A model generated the notes under the pieces. The model did not search any database. It was not told the origin of the DNA and saw only the letters and a program-made list of their open reading frames with translations. Positions 43,185 to 51,393 of a stretch of DNA of 64,000 bases are shown here, one piece after another. Made by a program: the position numbers and the translations under genes. Each line of letters opens with the position of its first letter. Within the stretch, counting starts at the first letter, position 1. Origin of the DNA: an uncultured Paracoccaceae bacterium (GTDB taxonomy: Bacteria > Pseudomonadota > Alphaproteobacteria > Rhodobacterales > Rhodobacteraceae); the NCBI GenBank assembly GCA_937872465.1, contig CALMSR010000073.1, positions 1-64,000 on the forward strand, given 5' to 3'.

Positions 43185-43744
43185 AGGAAATCCATCCAGC
43201 TCTCGTGCAGGTGGTTCGGCGGGAACTTGCGCCCGGTGTTCTGCAGTTCCTCCGGCGTCGGGCGCATCGGCTTGCGCCGCAGGTGCATGCCCGCCTCCTT
43301 GAGCGTGCGCGCGCCCTTGCGCAGGTTGCAGGGCCCGCAGGAGGCCACGACATTGTCCCAGGTGGTGCGTCCGCCCTTGCAGCGTGGCAGCACGTGGTCG
43401 AAGGTCAGCCCGTCCCGCGCGCCGCAATACTGGCAGGTGAACTGGTCGCGCAGGAAGAGGTTGAAGCGGGTGAAGGCGGCGGTCCGCGCCGGGCGCACGT
43501 AATCCTTCAGCACCACCACCGAGGGGATGCGCCACTGGATCGAGGGGGAATGCACGACGGTGTCGTATTCCGCCAGCACCATCACCCGGTCTAGGAAAGC
43601 CGCCTTGATCGCCTCCTGCCAGGGCCAGAGCGACAGCGGCAGGTAGGAGAGCGGCCGGAAATCGGCATTGAGCACCAGCGCGGGATGGTCGCGCAATCCG
43701 CCCGACTGCCGGATGAAGCTGGGCATATGGGCGCCTTGCAGCAT
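43157..43744 (-). CDS. HNH endonuclease
   Basis: A 195-aa stand-alone HNH protein: FTCQYCGARDGLTFDHVLPR, then GGRTTWDNVVASCGPCNLRK, giving two CxxC zinc pairs and the D-H metal site. Preceded by a conserved region (VLNADFRPLSYLPLSLWPW) typical of a widespread bacterial HNH group with no settled role. ATG 43744 or 43726 could start it. Overlaps the dsbB-like gene by 28 bp at its 3' end. Confidence 0.88.
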   Translation of the reverse strand: MLQGAHMPSFIRQSGGLRDHPALVLNADFRPLSYLPLSLWPWQEAIKAAFLDRVMVLAEYDTVVHSPSIQWRIPSVVVLKDYVRPARTAAFTRFNLFLRDQFTCQYCGARDGLTFDHVLPRCKGGRTTWDNVVASCGPCNLRKGARTLKEAGMHLRRKPMRPTPEELQNTGRKFPPNHLHESWMDFLYWDAELEA

Positions 43745-43902
43745 GCAAACTCCGTATCCCGCGGGCCGCTTCCGGCCGCGCCGGCATGGCGGCGCAGAGG
43801 CTCGGCCCAGGTCAGACTATATCTCGCCCGCGCCGCCAGACAAGCCCCTACATAGGGTTGCGGCCCGTATGCGATGCAGCCTAACCCCGCGGCATCACGG
43901 TT

Positions 43903-44574
43903 TCATGACGGCCGCCCCGCCGTCGCATCGAGCCGCCCGCGGATGAAGTCGAGCGCGAGGCCGAGCCCGTCGGGCGCGATGCCGTGGCCGACGCCCTTGG
44001 AGACATGGGTGCGGGTCTCGACCCCGGCCGCGGTGAGCGCGGCCGCCGCCTCGGAAAGGCTCGCGACCGGGACCATCGGATCCGCGTCGCCATGGACCAG
44101 CAGCACCGGCGGCCGGCTGACGATCTCGGCCCCCAGCCGCTCGGGATGCAGGAGCCGCCCGGAGAATCCTACGATGCCGGCAAAGGCCTCGGGCCGCCGC
44201 GGCGCGACCTGCAGCGCCATCATCGTGCCCTGGCTGAAGCCGAAGAGGATGGTGCGCTCGGGCGGCGTCTCGGCCGCGACCGCGTCGAGCCAGCCGTCGA
44301 GCAGGTCGAAGGAGCGCAGCGCCGCGGCGGTCGCCTCCGCCACGCCCGAGCCGTCCAGCCAGGGGATGGGGAACCACTGGTAGCCTGCGGGATTGTTGAC
44401 GCAGGGCTCGGGCGCGTTCGGGGCGAGGAAGCGCGTGCCCGGCAGATGCGGCGCCAGCGGTTCGGCGAGCCCGATCAGGTCGTTGCCGTCCGCGCCATAG
44501 CCGTGCAGGAAGACGACGAGGCTGTCGGCCTTGCCGGAAGCCGCCGGGCGTTCCGGCCCGCTCAGGTTGCTCAT
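43903..44574 (-). CDS. Carboxylesterase / phospholipase (alpha/beta hydrolase)
   Basis: A 223-aa alpha/beta hydrolase of the YpfH/PLPCE type. Oxyanion strand LVVFLHGYGADGNDLIG, nucleophile elbow LFGFSQGTMMAL (Ser), acid LLVHGDADPMVP (Asp), and base SKGVGHGIAPDGL (His). Cytoplasmic, full length, broad esterase activity expected. 158 bp separate it from the upstream HNH gene; its own promoter probably lies in the repeat-bearing gap to the right. Confidence 0.88.
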   Translation of the reverse strand: MSNLSGPERPAASGKADSLVVFLHGYGADGNDLIGLAEPLAPHLPGTRFLAPNAPEPCVNNPAGYQWFPIPWLDGSGVAEATAAALRSFDLLDGWLDAVAAETPPERTILFGFSQGTMMALQVAPRRPEAFAGIVGFSGRLLHPERLGAEIVSRPPVLLVHGDADPMVPVASLSEAAAALTAAGVETRTHVSKGVGHGIAPDGLGLALDFIRGRLDATAGRPS

Positions 44575-44899
44575 GGGATGCCTCGCGCCTGACTCCGGCC
44601 GTTACTAGGGAAAATGCACCGCAGCGGCAAGCCGGCCGGACCGGGGGTCCGAGGTGGTCGCGCCTGGAGTCCATTCTTTCTACTTCGACCGCCCCGCCCC
44701 ACGACGAGGGCAGCGCCCGCCTGGGGGCGGGGCGGGCGCTGCCCGGCGGTGCCCGCCGGGCCAATTGGTGACGCAGGCCTGTCCGGAACTCGGGCGGACG
44801 GAGTGACGTAGCCGGATGCAATTCCCCCGGATCGAGCCCCCGACCCCCTCCACGAACCGTGAAAACCGGCCGCATCTGCGCTATACTCGAGCCGCAGCC
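44575..44899. other. Intergenic region with repeat family 2 and a long hairpin
   Basis: 325 bp between divergent genes, no supported coding sequence. Holds repeat family 2 copy 2 (44648-44718, minus strand) and a 14-bp perfect hairpin GGGCAGCGCCCGCC / GGCGGGCGCTGCCC at 44708-44744 that overlaps it. Confidence 0.55.
44648..44718 (-). repeat. Dispersed repeat family 2, copy 2
   Basis: Minus-strand match to 27668-27738 (same 16-base core, about three quarters identity over the rest). One end merges with a 37-base perfect hairpin (44708-44744). Confidence 0.6.
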
Positions 44900-45922
44900 A
44901 TGGTCGACACCGCCATCGTCACCGCCCTGATCGGCTCCGGCGCCAGCCTGGCGCTCGCCGGCTTCGGCGCTTGGCGCGCCGTGCGGCTCGAACGCATTCA
45001 GGCCGCCGACCAGCGCGAGATGCAGGCGCTGCGCGACGAGATCGACACCCGCAAGGGGCTGCGCGATTCCCGGCGGGAATACGAATTCGACGCGCGACGG
45101 CGGCTCTACGAGGAACTCGAGCCCGTCCTCTTCCAGTCGCAGGACGCCGCCCGGCAGCTCTTCGACCGCGTCGCCAACATGGCCCGGGTGACGCGGGACG
45201 GCCGCCTCGGCGCGCATCCCGGGGCATGGCTGGCGCGCGGCTCGACCGGCTATTACCGGCACTCGACCCTCTACCGGCTCATGCGCCTCTGGGCGCTGCA
45301 CCAGATCGCGCTCCGGCGGCTGACCCAGGTCGACCAGCGGCTCGACAGCGGCATCGCCCGCCGCGTCCAGGTGCAATCGGTGCTCTACGAACTCCTGTCG
45401 GACCATTTCCGCCTCGCCCGCGCCGGAAAGCCGGTCCGCTACGAGCCCTACGAGCCCGGGGGAGGGTTGCAGGGCATCTTCCTCGGCACCCTCGACAATG
45501 CCGGGGCCTTCCTGATCGACCGCCCCGACGGCGGGCCGGAAGGCATCCTCGACTTCGGCGCATTCGAGGACAGGCTGAAGGCGGGCGAGGATTCCCGGAT
45601 CGCGAGCGTCGGAAACCTCTCCGCCTGCTTCGACGGTTTCCACCCCGCCACCCATCCGGTGCTGTGGCGCGCCCTCGTCGCCAGCGCCTGCCTCGGCTGG
45701 GTCCTGACCCGCCAGGCCGAGGGCGACGGGACCGGGGCGGAGGCGACCGACCCCGAACGGCTGGTGCAGGCCTTCTTCGCCGACCCCCGCGCGGGCAGCA
45801 AGTTCGACTGGCGCGGCGGCACCGACGACGACCTGCGATCCGAGGACACGCCCGAAGACACCCTGCGCGCCGCCCAGGCCCATCTCCTCGACCGGTTCCG
45901 GAGCAGGGATTTGCTGGATTAG
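44900..45922 (+). CDS. Hypothetical protein, N-terminal membrane anchor plus coiled coil
   Basis: A 340-aa protein of unknown family. Residues 4-22 form one hydrophobic segment (VTALIGSGASLALAGFGAW), followed by a charged helix (about 25-70: RLERIQAADQREMQALRDEI) likely to be coiled coil, then a soluble domain rich in Arg, Trp and Tyr (GSTGYYRHSTLYRLMRLWAL; VLYELLSDHFRLARAGKPV). The ATG at 44900 begins the hydrophobic segment; earlier codons are not protein-like. It stands alone, with unrelated neighbours. No enzymatic motif found. Confidence 0.75.
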   Translation: MVDTAIVTALIGSGASLALAGFGAWRAVRLERIQAADQREMQALRDEIDTRKGLRDSRREYEFDARRRLYEELEPVLFQSQDAARQLFDRVANMARVTRDGRLGAHPGAWLARGSTGYYRHSTLYRLMRLWALHQIALRRLTQVDQRLDSGIARRVQVQSVLYELLSDHFRLARAGKPVRYEPYEPGGGLQGIFLGTLDNAGAFLIDRPDGGPEGILDFGAFEDRLKAGEDSRIASVGNLSACFDGFHPATHPVLWRALVASACLGWVLTRQAEGDGTGAEATDPERLVQAFFADPRAGSKFDWRGGTDDDLRSEDTPEDTLRAAQAHLLDRFRSRDLLD

Positions 45923-46084
45923 GTACGGGCTTCCAACAGGTCACCCATTCCGTCTTGCCCGGAAAAGCAGCGGTTCCGACCTTGCGGGCGCACCCCGCAC
46001 TGCCGACGCAGTCGCTGCCGTCGGCTCGCTGCGGGACGGTCAAACTGGGAATATCGAAGGCCTCATGCGATCGCGCCGCGCGGT

Positions 46085-47380
46085 CTATTCCCGGGGTTCC
46101 ATCGGGCCGATGACATGGGCGAAGGAGCCCGCCACGCGGCCGCACGCGAGGCCCATCGCGGGCAAGGCCTCGCCGGCGGCATCGGTCGCGTCGAAGACGC
46201 GGTCGGCCGTTCCCTCTTGCCGGATCGTCGCATAGTGGAACTCGTGCCCGGCCAGCGGCATCTGCCAGGGGCAGGTGGCGCGCGGCGCGAGACGGCGGTA
46301 TCCGAGCGTCAGGCGGCGCTCGGCGAAGGAGGTGACGAGCGGCAGCATGCCGAGCATCCGGTGCGACCGGCCCTCTGCATCGACCAGGGCCTCGCCGAGC
46401 GCCATGTAGCCGCCGCATTCGCCCCAGATCACCGCGCCCCGCGCAACCGCCGCCTCCATGGCATGCCGGAACATCTCCGAGGCCGCGAGCCGGCCGGCAT
46501 GGAGTTCGGGGTAGCCGCCGGGCAGGAAGACCGCATCGGCCTCCGCCGGGGGGCCGTGATCATCGAGGGGTGCGAAGGGCAGGATCTCCGCGCCCCTCGC
46601 CCGCCAGTCCGCGAGAAGATGGGGATAGGTGAAGACGAAGGCCGCGTCCTCGGCAAGGGCGATCCGCTGGCCGGGCGGCGGCAGGCGCGCGCCGGTGCCG
46701 CCCGCGAGCGCGAGCGGCAGGGCGCTCGCGCACACCGCCTCCAGATCGACGTGCGCGGCCACGATCTCGGCGGCGCGGGACACGACCGCTTCGGCATCCG
46801 CGACCTCGGCGGGAAGGACCAGTCCCAGATGCCGCGACGGCAGATGCAGACCCGTCGAGCGCGGCACCGCTCCGAACACAGTCACGCCGCGTGACGCGAG
46901 CGCCGAACGCGCGATGGCCTCGTGGCGCGGCGACGCCACCCGGTTCAGGATCGCGCCGGCGAGCGGCACGTCCGGGCGCAGCGCGCGCAGGCCGGCCGGG
47001 GCTAGGGCCGCGGATTGCCCCTGGCCGGACACGTCGAGCACCAGAAGCAGCGGCGCGCCGAGGGCGGCCGCCACATCCGCCGCCGACCCGCTTCCGTCCG
47101 CGGCGGCATCGAGCGCGCCCATCGCCCCCTCGACGATCAGGAGCGGCGCGCCCTGCTGCGCCGCGAGCGCGCGCAGGCGGGTCGGGGACATCGCCCATCC
47201 GTCCAGGTTCAGGGACGGCCGCCCCGCCGCCAGCCGGTGGAACTGCGGATCGATGTAATCGGGGCCGGCCTTGGCCGCCGCCACGACCCGGCCGCGGGAC
47301 CCGAGCGCACGCAGGAGGCCGAGCGTGAGCACGGTCTTGCCCGCGCCCGATGCCGGTGCCGCGACGACCAGCGCGCGCAT
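46085..47380 (-). CDS. cobB: Cobyrinate / hydrogenobyrinate a,c-diamide synthase
   Basis: A 431-aa ATP- and glutamine-dependent amidase of corrin side chains a and c. N-terminal dethiobiotin-synthetase-like domain (VVAAPASGAGKTVLTLGLLR; KAGPDYIDPQFH) and C-terminal glutamine amidotransferase domain (VFLPGGYPELHAGRLA; IWGECGGYMALGEAL with catalytic Cys; AGHEFHYA with His). ATG 47380 is 2 bp from the cobA stop, so the two form an operon. With CobN in the cluster, hydrogenobyrinate (metal-free) is the likely substrate. Confidence 0.95.
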   Translation of the reverse strand: MRALVVAAPASGAGKTVLTLGLLRALGSRGRVVAAAKAGPDYIDPQFHRLAAGRPSLNLDGWAMSPTRLRALAAQQGAPLLIVEGAMGALDAAADGSGSAADVAAALGAPLLLVLDVSGQGQSAALAPAGLRALRPDVPLAGAILNRVASPRHEAIARSALASRGVTVFGAVPRSTGLHLPSRHLGLVLPAEVADAEAVVSRAAEIVAAHVDLEAVCASALPLALAGGTGARLPPPGQRIALAEDAAFVFTYPHLLADWRARGAEILPFAPLDDHGPPAEADAVFLPGGYPELHAGRLAASEMFRHAMEAAVARGAVIWGECGGYMALGEALVDAEGRSHRMLGMLPLVTSFAERRLTLGYRRLAPRATCPWQMPLAGHEFHYATIRQEGTADRVFDATDAAGEALPAMGLACGRVAGSFAHVIGPMEPRE

Positions 47381-47382
47381 CG

Positions 47383-48240
47383 TCACGGCTGGTCCGCGAC
47401 GCCCCGCTCGCCGAGAGGATCGAGCGACCGCGGCGGGATCCCGGCGCCCTGCCCGACCCAGTCGATGGCCTGACGCAGGAGAACGTTGCGTCCGATGCAG
47501 ACGATGGAGGGCGACCCGACCCCCTCCGCCGCGGCCGTGGCGGCGGCAGCGGCGAGCGTCGTCTCGAAGACCCGCATATCCGGCAGGGTGGCATTCATCA
47601 CGATGGCCACCGGCTCGTCCGGCGCGCGGCCCGCCGCGACCAGAACCTCGGCGATCTGCGCGAGATGCTTCACCGCCATGTAGAGCACGATCACCGGCGA
47701 GCCTCTGGCGATGGCGTCCCAGTCGACGGCGCCGGGCGCGGAGCCCGACTGGTCGTGGCCGGTCAGAAAGGTCACCGCCTGATTGACGTCGCGATGGGTC
47801 AGCGGGATGCCGGCATAGGCGAGGCCGCCGATCCCCGCGGTGATCCCCGGCGTCACCCGGATCGCGATGCCGGCTCGCACAAGCGCCAGCGCCTCCTCGC
47901 CGCCTCGCCCGAAGACGAAGGGATCGCCCCCCTTCAGCCGCAGGACCCGCTGGCCCGACCGCGCCAACTCGATCAGGCGGAAGGAAATGTCGCGCTGCTT
48001 CGGCGAGGGCTTGCCGCCGCGCTTGCCCGCGAATTCGATGCGCGACTCCGGTCGGCGCCAGGCGAGGATGCGCTCGTCGACGAGCGCGTCGTAGACGATC
48101 GTATCGGCCGCGCGGATGGCCGCGAGACCCTGCAGGGTCATCAGTCCGGGCTCGCCGGGCCCGGCGCCGACCAGCCAGACCATGCCGGGCGGGAAATCGG
48201 GGCTCGGCAGGTCCGGGAATGCATCGCGAGGCAGTACCAT
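47383..48240 (-). CDS. cobA: Uroporphyrinogen-III C-methyltransferase
   Basis: A 285-aa SAM-dependent enzyme making precorrin-2, the entry step to B12 and sirohaem. Signatures: VWLVGAGPGEPGLMTLQG, VYDALVDERIL, RLKGGDPFVFGRGGEEA and GITAGIGGLAYAGIPLTHRD. It lacks the CysG oxidase/chelatase domains. It diverges from cbiD across 95 bp, which should contain promoters for both arms. Confidence 0.95.
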   Translation of the reverse strand: MVLPRDAFPDLPSPDFPPGMVWLVGAGPGEPGLMTLQGLAAIRAADTIVYDALVDERILAWRRPESRIEFAGKRGGKPSPKQRDISFRLIELARSGQRVLRLKGGDPFVFGRGGEEALALVRAGIAIRVTPGITAGIGGLAYAGIPLTHRDVNQAVTFLTGHDQSGSAPGAVDWDAIARGSPVIVLYMAVKHLAQIAEVLVAAGRAPDEPVAIVMNATLPDMRVFETTLAAAAATAAAEGVGSPSIVCIGRNVLLRQAIDWVGQGAGIPPRSLDPLGERGVADQP

Positions 48241-48335
48241 GGCATTTGCTTACAGCCGCGCGTCCGCCTTGGCGAGTACCCGAAGCAGGGCCTGCGATCC
48301 CCCTGTTGCATCGCCGCAAGGCGGGATAGATTCCG

Positions 48336-49430
48336 GTGATGGACCAGGGCGCACCGCCGGCAAAGCTCCGCACCGGATTCACCACCGGCGCCTGCGCCAC
48401 GGCAGCCGCCGTCGCTGCCGGAGGTGCATTGCTGACGGGGCGCTGGACGGATCCGGTGCAGATCCGGCTGCCGCGCGGCGCCGAGGCATCCTTCGCCCTC
48501 GCGACCTTCCGCACCGGCGAGGGCTGGGCCGAGGCCGCGGTGATCAAGGACGCCGGCGACGACCCAGACGTCACCCATGGCGCGACGGTCGTCGCGCGCG
48601 TGGAGCACGGCGCGCCCGGCTCCGGCGTCACCTTCCGGGCGGGACCGGGCGTCGGCATCGTGACCCGGCCCGGCCTGCCGATCCCGCCCGGCGAGCCTGC
48701 GATCAATCCCGTGCCGCGGCGCATGATGGCGGAGGCCCTGACCACGCTCGCGGAAGCCTGCGGGACGGCGGCGGATTTCGAGGTCCGGGTCTCGATCCCC
48801 GGCGGCGAGGCGCTGGCGCTCAGGACCTGGAACCCGCGGCTCGGGATCGAGGGCGGCCTGTCGATCCTCGGCACGACGGGCATCGTGCGGCCCTTCTCCT
48901 GCGCCGCCTGGATCGCCTCGATCCATCGCGGCATCGACGTGGCGCGGGCATGCGGCCTCGTCCATGCCGTGGGCAGCACCGGCGCCACCTCCGAGCGGGC
49001 GGCGCAGCGGCATTTTGGGCTTCCCGACCACGCGATGCTCGACATGGGCGACTTCGCGGGCGGGATGCTGAAATACCTGCGCCGGCATCCGATTCCGCGC
49101 GTCACCATCGCCGGCGGCTTCGGAAAGCTCACCAAGCTCGCCCAGGGCGCGCTCGACCTCCATTCCTCCCGCTCGCAGGTCGACCTTACGCGACTCGCCC
49201 GGCGCGCGGGCGACCTGATCCCCGTGCAGGAGCGCGGCACGGTCTGGAACTCCGCCCTGCAGCTGCTCGAGGTCGCCGGCCCGGAGCTTGCCCAGCGTAT
49301 CGCCGGGGACGCGCTCGTGACGGCGCGCGCGCTGCTCGGCGCGGCGCCGATCGAGCTCGATGCCATGGTGGTGGACCGCGGCGGGCGCATCCTCGCGATC
49401 GCCGACCGGGACGGCAGCCGCCGGCCATGA
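48336..49430 (+). CDS. cbiD: Cobalt-precorrin-5B C1-methyltransferase (CbiD)
   Basis: A 364-aa CbiD-family protein: LRTGFTTGACATAAAVAAGG at the N-terminus, then AINPVPRRMMAE, LGTTGIVRPFSCAAWIASI and IAGGFGKLTKLAQGALDLHS are diagnostic. It methylates C1 of the corrin ring and is best known from the early-cobalt pathway; here it sits with the late-insertion chelatase gene cobN. The ATG at 48336 is followed by a second ATG (48339). Its stop overlaps the cobK start (ATGA). Confidence 0.94.
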   Translation: MMDQGAPPAKLRTGFTTGACATAAAVAAGGALLTGRWTDPVQIRLPRGAEASFALATFRTGEGWAEAAVIKDAGDDPDVTHGATVVARVEHGAPGSGVTFRAGPGVGIVTRPGLPIPPGEPAINPVPRRMMAEALTTLAEACGTAADFEVRVSIPGGEALALRTWNPRLGIEGGLSILGTTGIVRPFSCAAWIASIHRGIDVARACGLVHAVGSTGATSERAAQRHFGLPDHAMLDMGDFAGGMLKYLRRHPIPRVTIAGGFGKLTKLAQGALDLHSSRSQVDLTRLARRAGDLIPVQERGTVWNSALQLLEVAGPELAQRIAGDALVTARALLGAAPIELDAMVVDRGGRILAIADRDGSRRP

Positions 49431-50197
49431 ACGGCCGGCGTCGCGTGCTCGTGCTCGGCGGCACGGGAGAGTCCCGCAGCCTCTGCGCCGCCCTCGCGCG
49501 AATGCCGGGCATCGCCGCCGCCGCCTCGCTCGCCGGCGCGACCGCGACGCCGGCACGCTACGACGTCCCGACCAGGAGCGGCGGCTTCGGCGGCGTCGAG
49601 GGGCTAGCGCGATACCTTGGCGACGAACGGATCGACGCCCTCGTCGATGCGACGCATCCCTTTGCCGGGCGCATCGCGAGGAATGCGGCCGAAGCCGCGC
49701 GGCGCATGGGGGTCCGGCATCTCAAGCTCCTCCGTCCCGCCTGGCGGCCGGGCCCGGGCGAGCGCTGGCGGGAGGTGCCGGATTTCCCATCGGCCGCGCT
49801 TGCGCTCCCCCCCGGCGCCAGGGTCTTTCTCGCGACCGGCCCGGGCTCCGCTCCGCATTTTCGCGACCTCGCCCGCACCGGCTTCGTTCTCCGGGTCATC
49901 GACCCGCAGGGAGGCCGCGGCTGCCCGGAGGCATGGACGATCCTCACCGCCCGCCCGCCTTTCACCGTCGAATCGGAAAGGGCCACCTTCGCCGCACAGC
50001 GCATCACCCACCTCGTGACCCGGAACGCAGGCGGCGGCGAAGGCCGGGCGAAGCTCGATGCCGCAGCGGCGCTGGGACTGGAGGTCGTGATGATCGCCCG
50101 CCCCGCCACTCCCCCGGGGATCGCCACCGTCGCCACGGTGGCCGAAGCCCTCGACTGGCTGCGCGATACCGGACCCCGTGGCTTGAACCCCGCTTGA
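49427..50197 (+). CDS. cobK: Precorrin-6A reductase
   Basis: A 256-aa NAD(P)H-dependent reductase (CobK/CbiJ): RVLVLGGTGESRSLCAALAR, IDALVDATHPFAGRIARNAA, and the C-terminal THLVTRNAGGGEGRAKLDAA. Start overlaps cbiD by 4 bp. A 118-bp gap follows before cobW; it contains GC-rich sequence but no recognisable B12-riboswitch core. Confidence 0.93.
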   Translation: MNGRRRVLVLGGTGESRSLCAALARMPGIAAAASLAGATATPARYDVPTRSGGFGGVEGLARYLGDERIDALVDATHPFAGRIARNAAEAARRMGVRHLKLLRPAWRPGPGERWREVPDFPSAALALPPGARVFLATGPGSAPHFRDLARTGFVLRVIDPQGGRGCPEAWTILTARPPFTVESERATFAAQRITHLVTRNAGGGEGRAKLDAAAALGLEVVMIARPATPPGIATVATVAEALDWLRDTGPRGLNPA

Positions 50198-50315
50198 CAC
50201 CTCTCCGGGGGTTTGAGCATATCGCCCGGGCGCACGGCGCGGGCGGGGTGCCGTTGCCGGATGCCGCGAGGCGGGCGCCCGCCCCGACGCTTCACCTCCC
50301 CGAGGAACGGAACCG

Positions 50316-51392
50316 ATGGCCAAGAAGATCCCCGCAACCGTCGTCACCGGCTTTCTCGGTGCGGGAAAGACCACGCTGATCCGGCATCTGCTCGAAAACG
50401 CGAACGGCCGCCGGATCGCGCTCATCATCAACGAATTCGGCGACCTCGGCGTGGATGGAGAAATCCTCAAGGGCTGCGGCATCGCGGGCTGCGGCGACGA
50501 CGATGTCATCGAGCTGTCCAACGGCTGCATCTGCTGCACCGTGGCGGAGGATTTCGTGCCGGCGATCCAGAAACTGATCGACCGCGCCGAGCCGCCCGAC
50601 CATGTGGTCATCGAGACCTCCGGCCTCGCCCTGCCGCAACCGCTGGTGCGCGCCTTCAACTGGCCCGACATCCGCACGCGCGTCACCGTCGATGGTGTCG
50701 TGACCATCGTCGATGGCCCGGCGCTCGCCGCCGGGCGCTTCGCCGCCGACGAGGCGGCGGTCGATCTCCAGCGCGCCGCCGACGACAATCTCGACCACGA
50801 GACCCCGCTCTCCGAGCTCTTCGAGGATCAGCTCGCCTGCGCCGATCTCGTGGTCGTCAACAAGACCGACCTGCTCGGCGCCGCGACCGGTGCGACCGTC
50901 GAGGGGATCCGCGCCCAGGTTCGCCCCGGCGTCTCCGTCCTCGAGGCGAGCCGGGGCGCGATCGACCCCCTCGCGCTGCTCGGGCTTTCCATCGGTGCCG
51001 AGGACGACCTCGAGGTCCGGCGCGAAATCCACCATCACCACGACCTCGACCACGACCACGATGACGATGACGATGACGATCCGGAGGGGCACGGGCACGA
51101 CGAATTCGAGAGCCACGTGCTCGATCTGCCCGAGATCGATGCCCCGGACGCGCTGCTTGCGGCCATCCGATCCGCGGTGGAGCGCCACGACATCCTGCGG
51201 GTCAAGGGGTTCGCCGCGGTTCGCGGAAAGCCGCTGCGACTGGTGATCCAGGGCGTCGGGCCCCGGATCGAGACCTACTACGACCGCGCCCATGCCGCGG
51301 GGGAACCGCGCGCGACCCGGCTCGTGGTGATCGGCCAGAGCGGGCTGGACGCGGCAGCCATCGGAGACGCGCTGGCCGACGCGGCACGGTGA
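50316..51392 (+). CDS. cobW: CobW-type metal-chaperone GTPase
   Basis: A 358-aa COG0523 GTPase thought to supply cobalt to the CobNST chelatase. G1 is VTGFLGAGKTTLIRHLL, the metal-binding motif is NGCICCTVAEDF (CxCC), and NKTD gives guanine specificity. A His/Asp-rich loop at about residues 233-262 (HHHHDLDHDHD, then seven Asp) is a further metal site. The gene lies immediately before cobN (1-bp gap), the usual order. Confidence 0.95.
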   Translation: MAKKIPATVVTGFLGAGKTTLIRHLLENANGRRIALIINEFGDLGVDGEILKGCGIAGCGDDDVIELSNGCICCTVAEDFVPAIQKLIDRAEPPDHVVIETSGLALPQPLVRAFNWPDIRTRVTVDGVVTIVDGPALAAGRFAADEAAVDLQRAADDNLDHETPLSELFEDQLACADLVVVNKTDLLGAATGATVEGIRAQVRPGVSVLEASRGAIDPLALLGLSIGAEDDLEVRREIHHHHDLDHDHDDDDDDDPEGHGHDEFESHVLDLPEIDAPDALLAAIRSAVERHDILRVKGFAAVRGKPLRLVIQGVGPRIETYYDRAHAAGEPRATRLVVIGQSGLDAAAIGDALADAAR

Positions 51393-51393
51393 C

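Noticed and set aside
50198..50315. Possible cobalamin riboswitch between cobK and cobW
   Set aside because: The gap is only 118 bp and no B12-box-like GCCACTG core or the usual long multi-helix layout could be found. The gaps at 48241-48335 and 60530-60637 were also checked without success.
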